Positions 25,501 to 33,213 of a DNA stretch of 64,000 nt are shown piece by piece. Source of the stretch: Actinoplanes couchii (GTDB taxonomy: Bacteria > Actinomycetota > Actinomycetes > Mycobacteriales > Micromonosporaceae). A program made the position numbers and the translations under genes. The stretch lies in the NCBI RefSeq assembly GCF_016862075.1, contig NZ_BOMG01000054.1:1-64000 (forward strand), read 5' to 3'. The notes beneath the pieces were generated by a model. The model was not told the DNA's origin. It saw nothing but the letters and a program-made list of their open reading frames with translations, and did not search any database. How positions within the stretch are numbered: the stretch's first letter is position 1; every line of letters starts with the position of its first letter.

Positions 25501-26721
25501 GGTGGTCCGGCCGAGCACCGCCAGGCACAGCGCCCGCACCTCCTCCGGCAGGCCGTCGCGCAGCACCCGCAGCGGCTCCTCCTTCTGCGCCACCACCAGG
25601 ACCCGCTTGCCGTTCGCCATCAGGTGACAGATCAGGTTGCGGATCGTGTGCGTCTTGCCGGTGCCCGGCGGGCCCTGCACCGCCACGTTCCGGTGGTGCG
25701 CCAGCCGGCGGGCGATCGACTCCTGCGCCGCGTTCGTCGGCAACGGCATGAGCAGTCGCTCGCCCACCCGCTCCCACGTCTCCGGCCGGTCGTCCGGCAT
25801 CAGCAGCCGGCTCGGCTCGTGCGCCACCACCGCGGCCAGCGCGCCGACCCCGGTCAGATCACCACCGGTCAGCCGGTCCCGCAGGTTCTCCAGGAAACCG
25901 CGCAACTGACGCTGCCGCGGGCGGGCGAACAGGACCGCGACGTCCCGGATCCCGGCCCGCTCGATCGGCGCCCCGCCGTCCACCACGACCCGGTCCTCAC
26001 CCAGACGGGTCAGGGCGCGCTCGAAGAAGTCCCGCCGCTCGGCGTCGTTCCACAGATCCACCTCGACCGTGCCGCCCGGGCCGGCCAGGCTGCTCAACTG
26101 GGCCAGGTGCCGGTCGTCCAAGCCGGAGAGAGCCTCCAGCTGCAGCCGGGACGGGCCGGCCGGGGACACCCTGATCAGGGCCTCGTCCGCGTCGTACTCG
26201 ATCAGGACCGGGGTGGCGACCAGCGGGTAGCGGACCTTGGCGCCGTCGACCGTGGTCTCCACGATGCCGTGGCCCCAGACCAGCTCGGCGGTGGCCGCCG
26301 CCATGTCCAGCTGGTGCATCCGGTCGAACAGCTTCCGATGCAGCTCACGGGTCTGCTCGGTCCGGGTGGTCAGCTCCGACCAGGGACGCCACGTGGTGTC
26401 CCGCCAGATCGCGAAGTCGTCGGTCGTCGGCCCGGTCGGCTCCTCGGCCGCCGTCACCTCCCCGCGCAACCGGCGGCGCAGAGCCGCCGGAACCGCCACC
26501 GGCCCCGGCATCTCCGGCCGGCCCACCCGCAGCCAGGAGGCGTCGTCACCATCCGGGCCGACCTGACAGCCGGCATGTTCGGGCAGGTCACGGAGCCAGT
26601 GCGCGTCGGACGGCACGGTGCGGGCCGGACGATCCATCTGTGCCCGGACGGCGAGCAGATAGTCGGCGACCGCCACCGCCCGATCCCGGATCGTGGTGGG
26701 CGATTCACGCTGCTCGGCCAT
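22537..26721 (-). CDS. Large SF1 helicase with C-terminal DUF559-like nuclease
   Basis: 1394 residues. A ~330-residue N-terminal region of unknown role precedes helicase motif I 'VQGPPGTGKTHTIRN' (near residue 346). A ~550-residue insert rich in coiled-coil helices follows. Then come Walker B 'VVIVDEASQAD' (~1003), 'VVGDDQQIGPQ', 'LTEHFRS', and motifs V-VI 'DAYTFQGDERDVVLVS' and 'INVAASRARDQLWIFHS' (AAA_11/AAA_12, UPF1-like). The C-terminal 100 residues form a PD-(D/E)XK-like endonuclease, 'YRIDFVV...LAIECDTDS'. Single-protein helicase-nucleases of this plan occur in several anti-phage systems; defence is inferred. It is divergent from a membrane protein gene. Confidence 0.85.
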   Translation of the reverse strand: MAEQRESPTTIRDRAVAVADYLLAVRAQMDRPARTVPSDAHWLRDLPEHAGCQVGPDGDDASWLRVGRPEMPGPVAVPAALRRRLRGEVTAAEEPTGPTTDDFAIWRDTTWRPWSELTTRTEQTRELHRKLFDRMHQLDMAAATAELVWGHGIVETTVDGAKVRYPLVATPVLIEYDADEALIRVSPAGPSRLQLEALSGLDDRHLAQLSSLAGPGGTVEVDLWNDAERRDFFERALTRLGEDRVVVDGGAPIERAGIRDVAVLFARPRQRQLRGFLENLRDRLTGGDLTGVGALAAVVAHEPSRLLMPDDRPETWERVGERLLMPLPTNAAQESIARRLAHHRNVAVQGPPGTGKTHTIRNLICHLMANGKRVLVVAQKEEPLRVLRDGLPEEVRALCLAVLGRTTDQLVQLQLAARELSDRAATLDREAEARRVNRLTRNLEEAERELAAAMAGLRQIAESEAQTYQIGGVALFPAEVGAWLRERAAVQGGIPDPVSGPPPLTIEEFAMLLKLATRLPPEDRAASMRPLPEISDLPDRATATAARAKCAETEERISRLADEGVDMVAVRGENRTGMTELLTELRESVAWLRRREDQWTGRLGRLLDDPHWRTLWNDQVVATETLFTELASLSRELTGHRVSIAEQLLAEPKLLLTRLDEVRQRFASGKHLNRLLQAGLFRLADEVRVDDEPLRTVEDVDLAVQAVRRAQARRRLGDAWTEWVRRLSVPEPAGGWGDPEIWAGTLLTEANQSLDFDLNRWPPLARRIAVLMPQRDLTVDSATLAGVAESLEAAAEVFTLEKTRAMERAVADRVAPWPHLTRAWEELDGWDEAIAEVRRLVLLQPDVMRFDAAFRRLSVAAPEWAVMIGDGELPVVSGQACLEAWEWRRAQTWFDGVVGEIDPAVLARRVERSRDRIKRLTSELVVASAWLEVSRALDDRRRAALADWTAALRKIGKGTGRTAATWQAHAQRAMEQAVTAVPVWVMSVDRAIEQFAGGARFDVVIVDEASQADLFALPVLSLAERAVVVGDDQQIGPQLGFAGAVQGLIKRHLTGVPSAEHFDPESSLYDHAVRRSPERILLTEHFRSVPQIVEFSSRHYYDHRILPLRADRPALPPIQTVFCEAGERQPLAGYGDVNVEEATALVERVTKIVADPRYDGRTLGVISLLSSSGQAAWLLEQLREAIGEDEIQARRLRVGDAYTFQGDERDVVLVSMVVSERDPRIAAFTKRDYHRRINVAASRARDQLWIFHSVRPNALLDDDARRLLLSYAIDLPLEAAAADPAGNCETDFEREVMKLLVERGYRPIPQFRIGGYRIDFVVNAPDGRRLAIECDTDSYQGPDQWESDMRRQAVLERVGNCVFVRIRGSLFAREPEVAMRPVWQRLEELEIATV

Positions 26722-26854
26722 CTTCGGGAGTTTAGGGCGTGCCCTCGTTCCGGTGAGGTTGCGTACCGCCCTGTTTCGGGCCTGCGCGCGGGCTTAAGGA
26801 ACCGCTAAGGTTACGGCCGCCGATCTTGCACATCGAAGGCCATTGGGGACGCAC

Positions 26855-27760
26855 GTGAACCAGGGATGGGCGGAGCGCGACGGGAACGAGCACTACTGGC
26901 CCGCGCAGCCGCCGATGATTCCGCCTTCGTTCTACGCCACACCGACCGATCCGCTGGTCAGCCCCGACTACCCGGGCTGGTGGCGGCGCAGCGTGGCCCT
27001 GGCCGGCCGGATCTGGAAACCCGCACTGCTGCTGCACACGATCGCCGCGGTGCCGTCGCTGGCGCTGACCGTCCCCGCCGATGTCGCCCTCACCGGCGAG
27101 GCCCGCGATCTGCAGCCCGCCATCCTCGGCGACCAGCCCGGACTGTCCGTGCTGGTCCCCTACCTGGGCGCCACATTCGTCTTCCTGGTAGCCGTCGTGA
27201 TCGCCAGCCTGATCGCGGCGGTCGCCACCGCGATCAACGTGCAGCTGGTGGTGCAGGCCGCCACCGGTCAGCCGGTCAGCCTGCGGACCGCTGCCGGGGC
27301 CGGTCTGCGCCGGGCGCCCGCCGTGATCGGGTGGGCCCTGGTCGCCAACCTGCTGACCAGTGTCGCCTTGCTGATGTGCGTGCTGCCGATCTTCTATGTG
27401 GGGGCGGCGCTGATGGTTCTGCCGGTTCTGGTCACGCTGGAGCGAGGCTCCGGGGTGAGCCGGTCCTTCACCCTGTTCCATGCCGATCTGGGGACTTCGG
27501 TCTCCCGGGTGGCGACGGTGTTCGCCGTGACGGCGGCCACGATGTTCACCTTCGGCATGGTCGAGGTGTTCCTGGAGGCCGTCATCGGCGGCGTGGCCGG
27601 GACTGTGGTGGCGGCCCTGTTCAACGGCGTCTACCTGCTGGTGGCCGGGGTGCTGGTGACCCCACTGCTGGTCACGGCGTACGCCGACATGCGCGCCCGC
27701 CTCGAACCCTTCTCCACCGCCTACCTGATGCCACACCCCATCAACAACCCGACAACCTGA
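26855..27760 (+). CDS. Multi-pass membrane protein
   Basis: About 301 residues. A Pro/Tyr-rich cytosolic N-terminus (1-45) is followed by about six hydrophobic segments, including 'VPYLGATFVFLVAVVIASLI', 'LVANLLTSVALLMCVLPIFY' and 'VFAVTAATMFTFGMVEVF'. The layout resembles the glycerophosphoryl-diester-phosphodiesterase-associated/DUF975-like membrane family, but the assignment is weak. GTG at 26855 with GGGGAC upstream is preferred over a TTG at 26843. The stop borders a 450-bp repeat tract. Confidence 0.65.
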   Translation: MNQGWAERDGNEHYWPAQPPMIPPSFYATPTDPLVSPDYPGWWRRSVALAGRIWKPALLLHTIAAVPSLALTVPADVALTGEARDLQPAILGDQPGLSVLVPYLGATFVFLVAVVIASLIAAVATAINVQLVVQAATGQPVSLRTAAGAGLRRAPAVIGWALVANLLTSVALLMCVLPIFYVGAALMVLPVLVTLERGSGVSRSFTLFHADLGTSVSRVATVFAVTAATMFTFGMVEVFLEAVIGGVAGTVVAALFNGVYLLVAGVLVTPLLVTAYADMRARLEPFSTAYLMPHPINNPTT

Positions 27761-28211
27761 CGCGGGTACGCCTACCCCCACCACCTCACCGAGCGGCGCA
27801 CCCACCCCTTCCACCCACGGCGGTCACGCAGCCGCCTCCACCGCTCCTCCACCCACCGCGTCACGCACCTGCCTCGCCCGGCAGTTTTCACCCACCACGC
27901 TCTTTCACCCGCCACGCGACGCGGGTGCCACGCCACGCTCCTGCACCCGCCTCGCGCTTTCACCCACCACGCGGCTGCCACGCCACGCGCTTTCACCCAC
28001 CCCGCAATTTCGCCCACCCCAAAACGCGGCTGCCACGCAATGCGGCTGCTCCTGCACCCGCCGGATGTCCGCGGGTGCCACGCCTCGCTCTTGGACCTGC
28101 CTCGCTCCCTTACCCGCCACGCTGTTTCACCCGCCACGCAACGCGGCTGCCACGCCCACCTTTTCCGCCCGCCGCGTGACGCGGCCGCCTCCCCTCCGCT
28201 TACCTGCGGCC
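27761..28211. repeat. Degenerate tandem-repeat tract between convergent genes
   Basis: About 450 bp with no gene. Many imperfect units read CACCC(G/A)CC(A/T)CGC followed by short T or G runs; three clear units of exactly 17 bp end in TTT, interleaved with GCGGGTGCCACGCC-like pieces. The tract runs from the stop of the membrane-protein gene to the stop of the gene at 28212. Confidence 0.75.
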
Positions 28212-28880
28212 TCAGGGGAACTGCATGCGGCGCGGACGCGGGATCACCGGCGGCGGCAGCGGGAGATCGTCGAGGTGACTCCAGCTCAGCAGGCCGTTGT
28301 CAGTCGACTTGATCTCCCCCAGGCAGGCGCGGAGCAGACCCAGGTTGGGGGCACCCGCGAACCCGGCGATGACGACCTCGGGCCGGGGAACGATCCGGGC
28401 GATGGCGCCACAGATCTTCGCGACCTCACGTTCGTCGACGGCGTCCAGCGGGAGCGGGGCCTCGACCGGCGACCGGCGCCACGGCGGCCCGAACCGGCGC
28501 AACAACTCGCGGGCGAGCCGGCCGAACGAGCGCCCCACCTCGGCATCCCGCATCGACACCCGGGCGGACTGCCCGTAGCACCACGGCACGATCACATGCC
28601 CGTTGATCAGAACGAGCTGGTAGACCGAGCGCGGCACGCTGATGATCTCGGCACCCGGGAGAGCACCCAGAAAAAGGACCAGTTCCTCGTACGGCAACCC
28701 CCACCGCGGGTTCGCCAGCACACGTTCCATGGTCTGGGTCATGGCCGGATGAGCGTGCACCTCGCGGTCGATCGCCGTGCTCAACGCTTCCGGCACCCGG
28801 GTCCACAATTCGTCGGCGATCTTGTCGCCGAACTGCTCGACCAGCCACTCACTGGGACCGACGAGAACGTCTGGACGCAT
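28212..28880 (-). CDS. Hypothetical protein
   Basis: 222 residues, no family recognised. Predicted soluble and mixed alpha/beta, with 'WGLPYEELVLFLGALPGAEI' and a hydrophobic core 'VYQLVLINGHVIVPWCYG'. The C-terminal Pro/Arg-rich tail ends 'VIPRPRRMQFP'. Codon usage looks native. ATG at 28880. Its upstream region is less GC-rich and carries paired palindromes at 29058-29091 that could be operators. Confidence 0.6.
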   Translation of the reverse strand: MRPDVLVGPSEWLVEQFGDKIADELWTRVPEALSTAIDREVHAHPAMTQTMERVLANPRWGLPYEELVLFLGALPGAEIISVPRSVYQLVLINGHVIVPWCYGQSARVSMRDAEVGRSFGRLARELLRRFGPPWRRSPVEAPLPLDAVDEREVAKICGAIARIVPRPEVVIAGFAGAPNLGLLRACLGEIKSTDNGLLSWSHLDDLPLPPPVIPRPRRMQFP

Positions 28881-30207
28881 TCCTCACCACCACCGTCCGT
28901 GTTGCCGACGTCACTGCTGGCTAGAAGAGTTGCACTTCCATTGATCGACTGGAAGAGGTTGGAGCGAGATCACAAATACAAACGTGAATGAACTCAGCCC
29001 GGTCGATCAATGCTTAGCCACAACACTGGAGCAGCGGGGCGGCAGACCGCAAAACATGCAACTTGCGCAACACGGGTCACGCGCAACTTGCATGGCCGTT
29101 TCGCTATTCGCCACCATCCGATATTCAACCCGAGAGTTATTTCCAAGCGGTGACACACAGGCAAACAACGTTTCACACAACGTGATCAAATACGGCGCGA
29201 CCTGCGACGCAGCCCCACAAATGATCAACAAGCCGCACCCGTGCCGGTCGGTGCGGATGGTGAAATCAATTGCAGTACGCGCGTCTCTTTTCACCCCGAT
29301 CCGCCCCCAAGCCGACCCGCCGGCCCCATGACCCCTCAGGGACGGCACTCCACTGTCGGATTCCCGTCAGTTCACTCATGCACGCTGATCGATCACCAGA
29401 CGCCGCACCACCGCACCCTCAGGTAAGCGCTCTCCCGACAAGGCTGGTCAAAGCACCGCCCTCACCCCGCCGCCTCACACCCAAGATCAGCACCCACCAT
29501 CCACACTGTCCCCACCCCGACAGCCGACGTGAACCCCGCAAGACCCCCGATCACTTCCGGACGCCCCATTAATCCCCTTCGCGGCAATCAGCCACACTTC
29601 CCACCAGAGACCATTCAAACCTACCGATAGGTAGATTCCCGCCCCCCGCCCGAACCGACCCCAACAGATTTCCAGCCCCGCCCCGGACAACTATTTTGGC
29701 GCACCGCCAATTAACACCGTCCAGCTTCTTCTCAGGAAGAAGGAGTCCAGGAACGAGCAGCACCGCCCACCCAAATCCCACACCCCCGGAAGAATTCCCA
29801 ATCCCAACCCGAGAGCCAGATTCCGCAGACACAACCACCCCCTCGCAACCAGCCAACGACATCACCGTCCCCCACCGAACAACGACCGATGGCCACCCAA
29901 CGGGCAGTGGTCCGCAGACGGCAGAAGTGGGCGGCAGGCGGCGGGTAGCAGGCGGCGGGCAGCGACGGCCAGCGGACGGCAGGCGGCCAGCAAGCGCTGG
30001 GCGGCGAACGGCCGACAAGCAACGGGCAGCGGGCGGCTGGCAAGCGGTAGACGGCGGGCGGCCGGCAAGCAACGGGTAGCGGGCGGCTGGCAAGCAGTGG
30101 ACGGCGGACGGCCGACAAGCAACGGGCAGTGGGCAGCTGGCAAGCGGTGGACGGCGGGCGGCCGGCAAGCGACGGGCAGTGGGCGATGCGCGTCCGGCGG
30201 GCGGAGG
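28881..30207. other. 1.3-kb non-coding region
   Basis: No convincing gene. 28900-29340 is clearly less GC-rich than its surroundings. Two copies of the palindrome GCAACTTGC (29058-29066, 29083-29091; centres 25 bp apart) lie here. 29340-29930 is C-rich on the plus strand, with an inverted repeat CTACC-GATA-GGTAG near 29620 and a CTTCTTC/GAAGAAG hairpin near 29730. 29961-30187 is a 50-bp tandem repeat. Open frames through it lack homology. Confidence 0.5.
29961..30187. repeat. 50-bp tandem repeat
   Basis: Units start at 29961 (degenerate), 30011, 30061, 30111 and 30161 (partial), period exactly 50. The consensus opens GCCGGCAAGCAACGGGCAG. Because 50 is not a multiple of three, the array is open in all minus frames without being coding. 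It lies just beyond the stop of the gene ending at 30208. Confidence 0.9.
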
Positions 30208-30804
30208 TCAGGCGGGCGGGGAAGGGTCTGGTGGTGGGGGTGGCTGGAACGGGAGCCACGTTTCGCGGTGTTCGAGGTATGGGATTGTGTTGTCCGGGAA
30301 CCAGAGCAGGCCTGTGGAACTGGACGCTGTGCCGATCAGGAAGTCGTATCCGCGGACCAAGGCCACCGGCACCGGGGAGATCGCGGCCAGTTCGGTGAAG
30401 AGGGCTCTTGCCTCGGCCAACTGGCGGTCTCGGTCGGGCACGGTGATTCCTACGGCCAGGACCAGCGGGAATACATCCAGGAACGACGGCTCGTCGTCGG
30501 AGAAGACGTCAGAGATGTCGGCAGAGAAGTCGCCGGAGAAGTCGGCAGTGAAGTCGGCAGGATCGGAAGCCGGACCAACGACGGGGTCGGGAGCGCCGTC
30601 GAGGGATCGGTCGATGAACAGGTCGTTGCGGTGCAACTCGCCGCCGATCTGGCCTCCGGACGTTAGGGGACGGCTCAGATACGTCTCACCTGCGGGGCCG
30701 CGGATCACTGTCATGCCGGCTGCGGGGGCGAACTCGGCGGCGAAGGCCGATGGGGCTTGCCGGGACTGGAAGTAGATGTGCTCTTGTGTGGACACCGGCA
30801 CCAT
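30208..30804 (-). CDS. Putative immunity protein of the adjacent toxin
   Basis: 198 residues, no recognised family. It begins 2 bp after the toxin stop, the usual place of an immunity gene. It is acidic, with a short D-F-[ST]-[AG] repeat around residues 85-105 and a Pro-rich end. 'GITVPDRDRQLAEARALFTEL' and 'YDFLIGTASSSTGLLWF' form the ordered C-terminal half. Immunity is inferred from position and acidity only. ATG at 30804; a 34-residue upstream extension overlaps the toxin and is unlikely. Confidence 0.55.
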   Translation of the reverse strand: MVPVSTQEHIYFQSRQAPSAFAAEFAPAAGMTVIRGPAGETYLSRPLTSGGQIGGELHRNDLFIDRSLDGAPDPVVGPASDPADFTADFSGDFSADISDVFSDDEPSFLDVFPLVLAVGITVPDRDRQLAEARALFTELAAISPVPVALVRGYDFLIGTASSSTGLLWFPDNTIPYLEHRETWLPFQPPPPPDPSPPA

Positions 30805-30806
30805 CC

Positions 30807-32087
30807 TCAGGGCAACTCGAGCATTGTTCCGTCGGCCAGGATCACCCGGGCCCGGTCCGGCAGGGCCGAGCCGTGGACCCGCGCCTGGCCGGCCGCGCGT
30901 GCCCAACCGTGCCGGGCCACCTCCTCGGTCACGCCGGCCGACCGGCCGTCGATCACCACATCGCCGCCGCCGTGCGGTGCGAGCTGTTTGCCGGCGGCCA
31001 GGATGTTCGAGCGCATGCTGGAGCTGGAGGCGCTCTCCGGCGTCTTGAACTCGGTGACCACCCCGGGATCGTCGGGCCCACTCCGTACCATCGCGTCTGG
31101 GCTGGTCAGACCTGTCACGTCCTCCACCCGCCGCCGTGGATGCACCATCCTGCCCTCGGCTGCGAGCAGGTCGGCGATCGAGCGTTCCTTGTCGGCGAAC
31201 AGCTTCTCCGGATCGTCCACCCCGGCCCGGAAGGCCCCGCCGAGTGAAACCCGCTCCGCTCCGGCGTCGCGTGGACCGGAGCCGCCACCCGGCGTCTTGC
31301 CCCCGCCGCCGCCCGGCGACTTACCCCCGCCTGCATCCGAACGGGACCTGAGGGAACGGATCAGGTCCCGGACCTTGTCGCCCTGCGCGACGAGTTTGCG
31401 CAGGCTGTCGATCAGCCCTTTCAGCCAGCGCCCGATCTTGGCGGCCCAGGCCGCGCACACGGCCGTCACCTGACTCACCACCATCGGCAGCGCGATGCCG
31501 CGGGTGGCGAGGATCTCGGCCGCCCACACCACCAGACGGGCGACCACCGCGGCGATCGCGTCCCGGATCATCAGCCGGACCGAGCCGACCAGCCCGCCGG
31601 CGCCCTCGGCCATCGCGGCCAGGGTGCCGGCCGTGGTGCCGAGGGCCCGCAGCTCGGTCTCCCGGTCACCGGCCCAGGCCCGATAGGCCTCGGCGGCCGC
31701 GCCGGTCCACGAAGCGATCTCCGACCGGGCCGCCTGGCCGAGGGCGTCCGCCTCGGTGGTCAGCGCGACGGACACCCCGGACCAGGTCCGGGCGTGGGCC
31801 GAGATCGCCGCGGCGTCCCCGGCCAGCCAGTCGAGGGTCTCGGCGAGCGGCTCGACCTGCTCGATCAGCCAGGCCACCCCGAACTGGGCGATGCTGCCGA
31901 GCGGGTCCACCACCACGGCCAGGCCGTCGAGGGCGCCGCCGGCCCCGGCCAGTGAGCCGTCGATCCAGCTGTCGTTGCGGATCGCCGCGTCGATGTCGCG
32001 CACGTCCTCGGCGATGGTGACCCCGGCCCAGCTGTCCGTCTCGCGGTCGCCGGGTGTGGCGACCAGTGGGTTGACCGGTGCGGTCAT
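30807..32087 (-). CDS. Type VII-associated polymorphic toxin, CdiA-type nuclease C-terminus
   Basis: 426 residues. The N-terminal ~240 residues form a WXG100/LXG-like helical export domain ('WTGAAAEAYRAWAGDRETEL' is the WxG-like hairpin). A Gly/Ser/Pro linker of about residues 250-275 follows. The last ~110 residues resemble the CdiA C-terminal tRNase domain: 'LLAAEGRMVHPRR', 'VVTEFKTPESASSS', 'AAGKQLAPHGGGDVVIDGR' and 'ARVILADGTMLELP'. The Glu and Lys of EFKT are the likely active site. Probably an interbacterial RNase delivered by an ESX-like system. ATG overlaps the previous gene (ATGA). Confidence 0.75.
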   Translation of the reverse strand: MTAPVNPLVATPGDRETDSWAGVTIAEDVRDIDAAIRNDSWIDGSLAGAGGALDGLAVVVDPLGSIAQFGVAWLIEQVEPLAETLDWLAGDAAAISAHARTWSGVSVALTTEADALGQAARSEIASWTGAAAEAYRAWAGDRETELRALGTTAGTLAAMAEGAGGLVGSVRLMIRDAIAAVVARLVVWAAEILATRGIALPMVVSQVTAVCAAWAAKIGRWLKGLIDSLRKLVAQGDKVRDLIRSLRSRSDAGGGKSPGGGGGKTPGGGSGPRDAGAERVSLGGAFRAGVDDPEKLFADKERSIADLLAAEGRMVHPRRRVEDVTGLTSPDAMVRSGPDDPGVVTEFKTPESASSSSMRSNILAAGKQLAPHGGGDVVIDGRSAGVTEEVARHGWARAAGQARVHGSALPDRARVILADGTMLELP

Positions 32088-32389
32088 CGGATGGCCCGGA
32101 AGGCGTCAGCCCGGCGCTGGTCGGCGGCCTGATAGTCGGCGGTGTTGGCGCTCAGCCGGTCACCGCCGGCACGCAGGCCGGCGGCCGCCGCGTCGATCGC
32201 CGCGACCACCGTGTCCTGCAGCGTGCCGAGGGCGGCCGGGACCAGCGCGCACAACCGCCCGTAGGACTCGGGCCCGGCGCGCACCGCCCGGCCCGCCTCC
32301 GCGGCGACGGTGACCTGGTCGCCGGTGGCCCGGACGGTGCCGGCGTGGGTGGCCAGCTCGGGATGCCGGACCCGGAGCTGCTCAGTCAC
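32084..32389 (-). CDS. EspC-like type VII secretion target
   Basis: 101 residues, an all-helical small protein of the EspC/T7SS-associated (ESX-1 secretion-associated) family. Shows the opening 'LRVRHPELATHAGTVRATGD' and a second helix 'TLQDTVVAAIDAAAAGLRAGGDRL'. Likely a co-secreted partner or chaperone-like WXG100 protein for the toxin that follows with a 4-bp overlap. It overlaps the upstream YbaB-like gene by 8 bp. Confidence 0.75.
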   Translation of the reverse strand: MTEQLRVRHPELATHAGTVRATGDQVTVAAEAGRAVRAGPESYGRLCALVPAALGTLQDTVVAAIDAAAAGLRAGGDRLSANTADYQAADQRRADAFRAIR

Positions 32390-32771
32390 GACAGCCGTCC
32401 TCCGGGCGGAGCCGGGCCGCGAAGGTCTCGATGATCGCCCGCCCGGTCGCCGAGTCGGCGCCGACGGTCTCTCTGGTGGCGGCCTCCACCGTGGTGACCA
32501 TGGCGGTCCGCGCCGCGCGCAGGGTGCTCAGGATCTCCCGCGCGGTGGCGGACGCGGGCCGTCGCCGGATGCCCTCGCCCAGATCGAGACCGGTCAGGTC
32601 GCCGCCGGAGCCGACGGTCACGGTGACCAGGCCGTCGGGACTTCGCGCGGTCTCGGTGAGCCGGGCCAGGCGGGACGACAGCTCGAGCGCCCGCCGGGCC
32701 CGCTCCTCGATGGTGCCCCGCCACTCGTCGATCAGTCTCTCGGCCTCCCCGAGGCCACGCGCGTCGAACAT
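32382..32771 (-). CDS. YbaB/EbfC family protein
   Basis: 129 residues. The layout of an N-terminal helix, the central strands 'GLVTVTVGSGGDLTGLDLG' and C-terminal helices matches YbaB/EbfC nucleoid-like proteins. Diverged members commonly lead actinobacterial EspC-toxin operons. The role there is unclear (possible adaptor or regulator). ATG at 32771 has GGAAAGG five nt upstream. First gene of the four-gene toxin cassette. Confidence 0.7.
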   Translation of the reverse strand: MFDARGLGEAERLIDEWRGTIEERARRALELSSRLARLTETARSPDGLVTVTVGSGGDLTGLDLGEGIRRRPASATAREILSTLRAARTAMVTTVEAATRETVGADSATGRAIIETFAARLRPEDGCRD

Positions 32772-32858
32772 GGAACCCTTTCCATTCACCGTGATGACTT
32801 CGCGACCGACGGTAGCGAGATCGGCGACAACGCGGAGAAGGCCTGTGGATAACTCGGT

Positions 32859-33179
32859 TCAGCGGGGTCCGACGGTGTCCCACGAATGCCGGAACCGGGC
32901 CGGCGGGAGGTTCCATTCGCGCAGCACAGCGAGGAGTTCGGCCTCGTCGGAGGCGGTCGCGTGCCGCAGCCGGACGGCGCCGGGATCGTGGTCGTACCCC
33001 TCCAGGCCGTCCGACTCGAACTCCCAGTGCTCGACGTCGAATCCGCGGCCCGCGACCGGGACGACGTGCGCGAGGGCCCAGCGGTGCGGCTGCGAGGCCG
33101 GGAGCCGGACGCCGAGGCGGCGGCCCAGGCGCAGCGCGGCCAGCTCCGCGGCCGGCCAGACCCATTCGTGCTCGCCCAT
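32859..33179 (-). CDS. Hypothetical protein
   Basis: 106 residues, no family recognised. It begins 'MGEHEWVWPAAELAALRLGR' and continues with a beta-rich 'RWALAHVVPVAGRGFDVEHWEFE' segment. Divergent from the ATPase gene at 33214, with only 34 bp between starts. Ends upstream of the toxin cassette on the same strand. Start chosen where compact protein-like composition begins. Confidence 0.45.
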   Translation of the reverse strand: MGEHEWVWPAAELAALRLGRRLGVRLPASQPHRWALAHVVPVAGRGFDVEHWEFESDGLEGYDHDPGAVRLRHATASDEAELLAVLREWNLPPARFRHSWDTVGPR

Positions 33180-33213
33180 GATCGGTACGAAGGTACCGCG
33201 ATACCGTTCCGGG

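Noticed and set aside
22411..26808. A 1465-codon open frame on the plus strand opposite the helicase gene
   Set aside because: It is antisense to a gene with clear helicase and nuclease motifs; its translation is Arg/His/Pro-rich without homology and exists because stops are rare at this GC content.
28984..29348. Overlapping open frames on both strands in the less GC-rich region
   Set aside because: Neither has a ribosome-binding site, family match or codon pattern like neighbours.
29569..30168. Minus-strand open frames through the 50-bp repeats
   Set aside because: All three frames are open only because the repeat is GC-rich and stop-free; no start context or homology.
32431..33213. N-terminal extension of the ATPase gene at 33214
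   Set aside because: It is antisense to the YbaB-like and 106-residue genes and has no domain homology.
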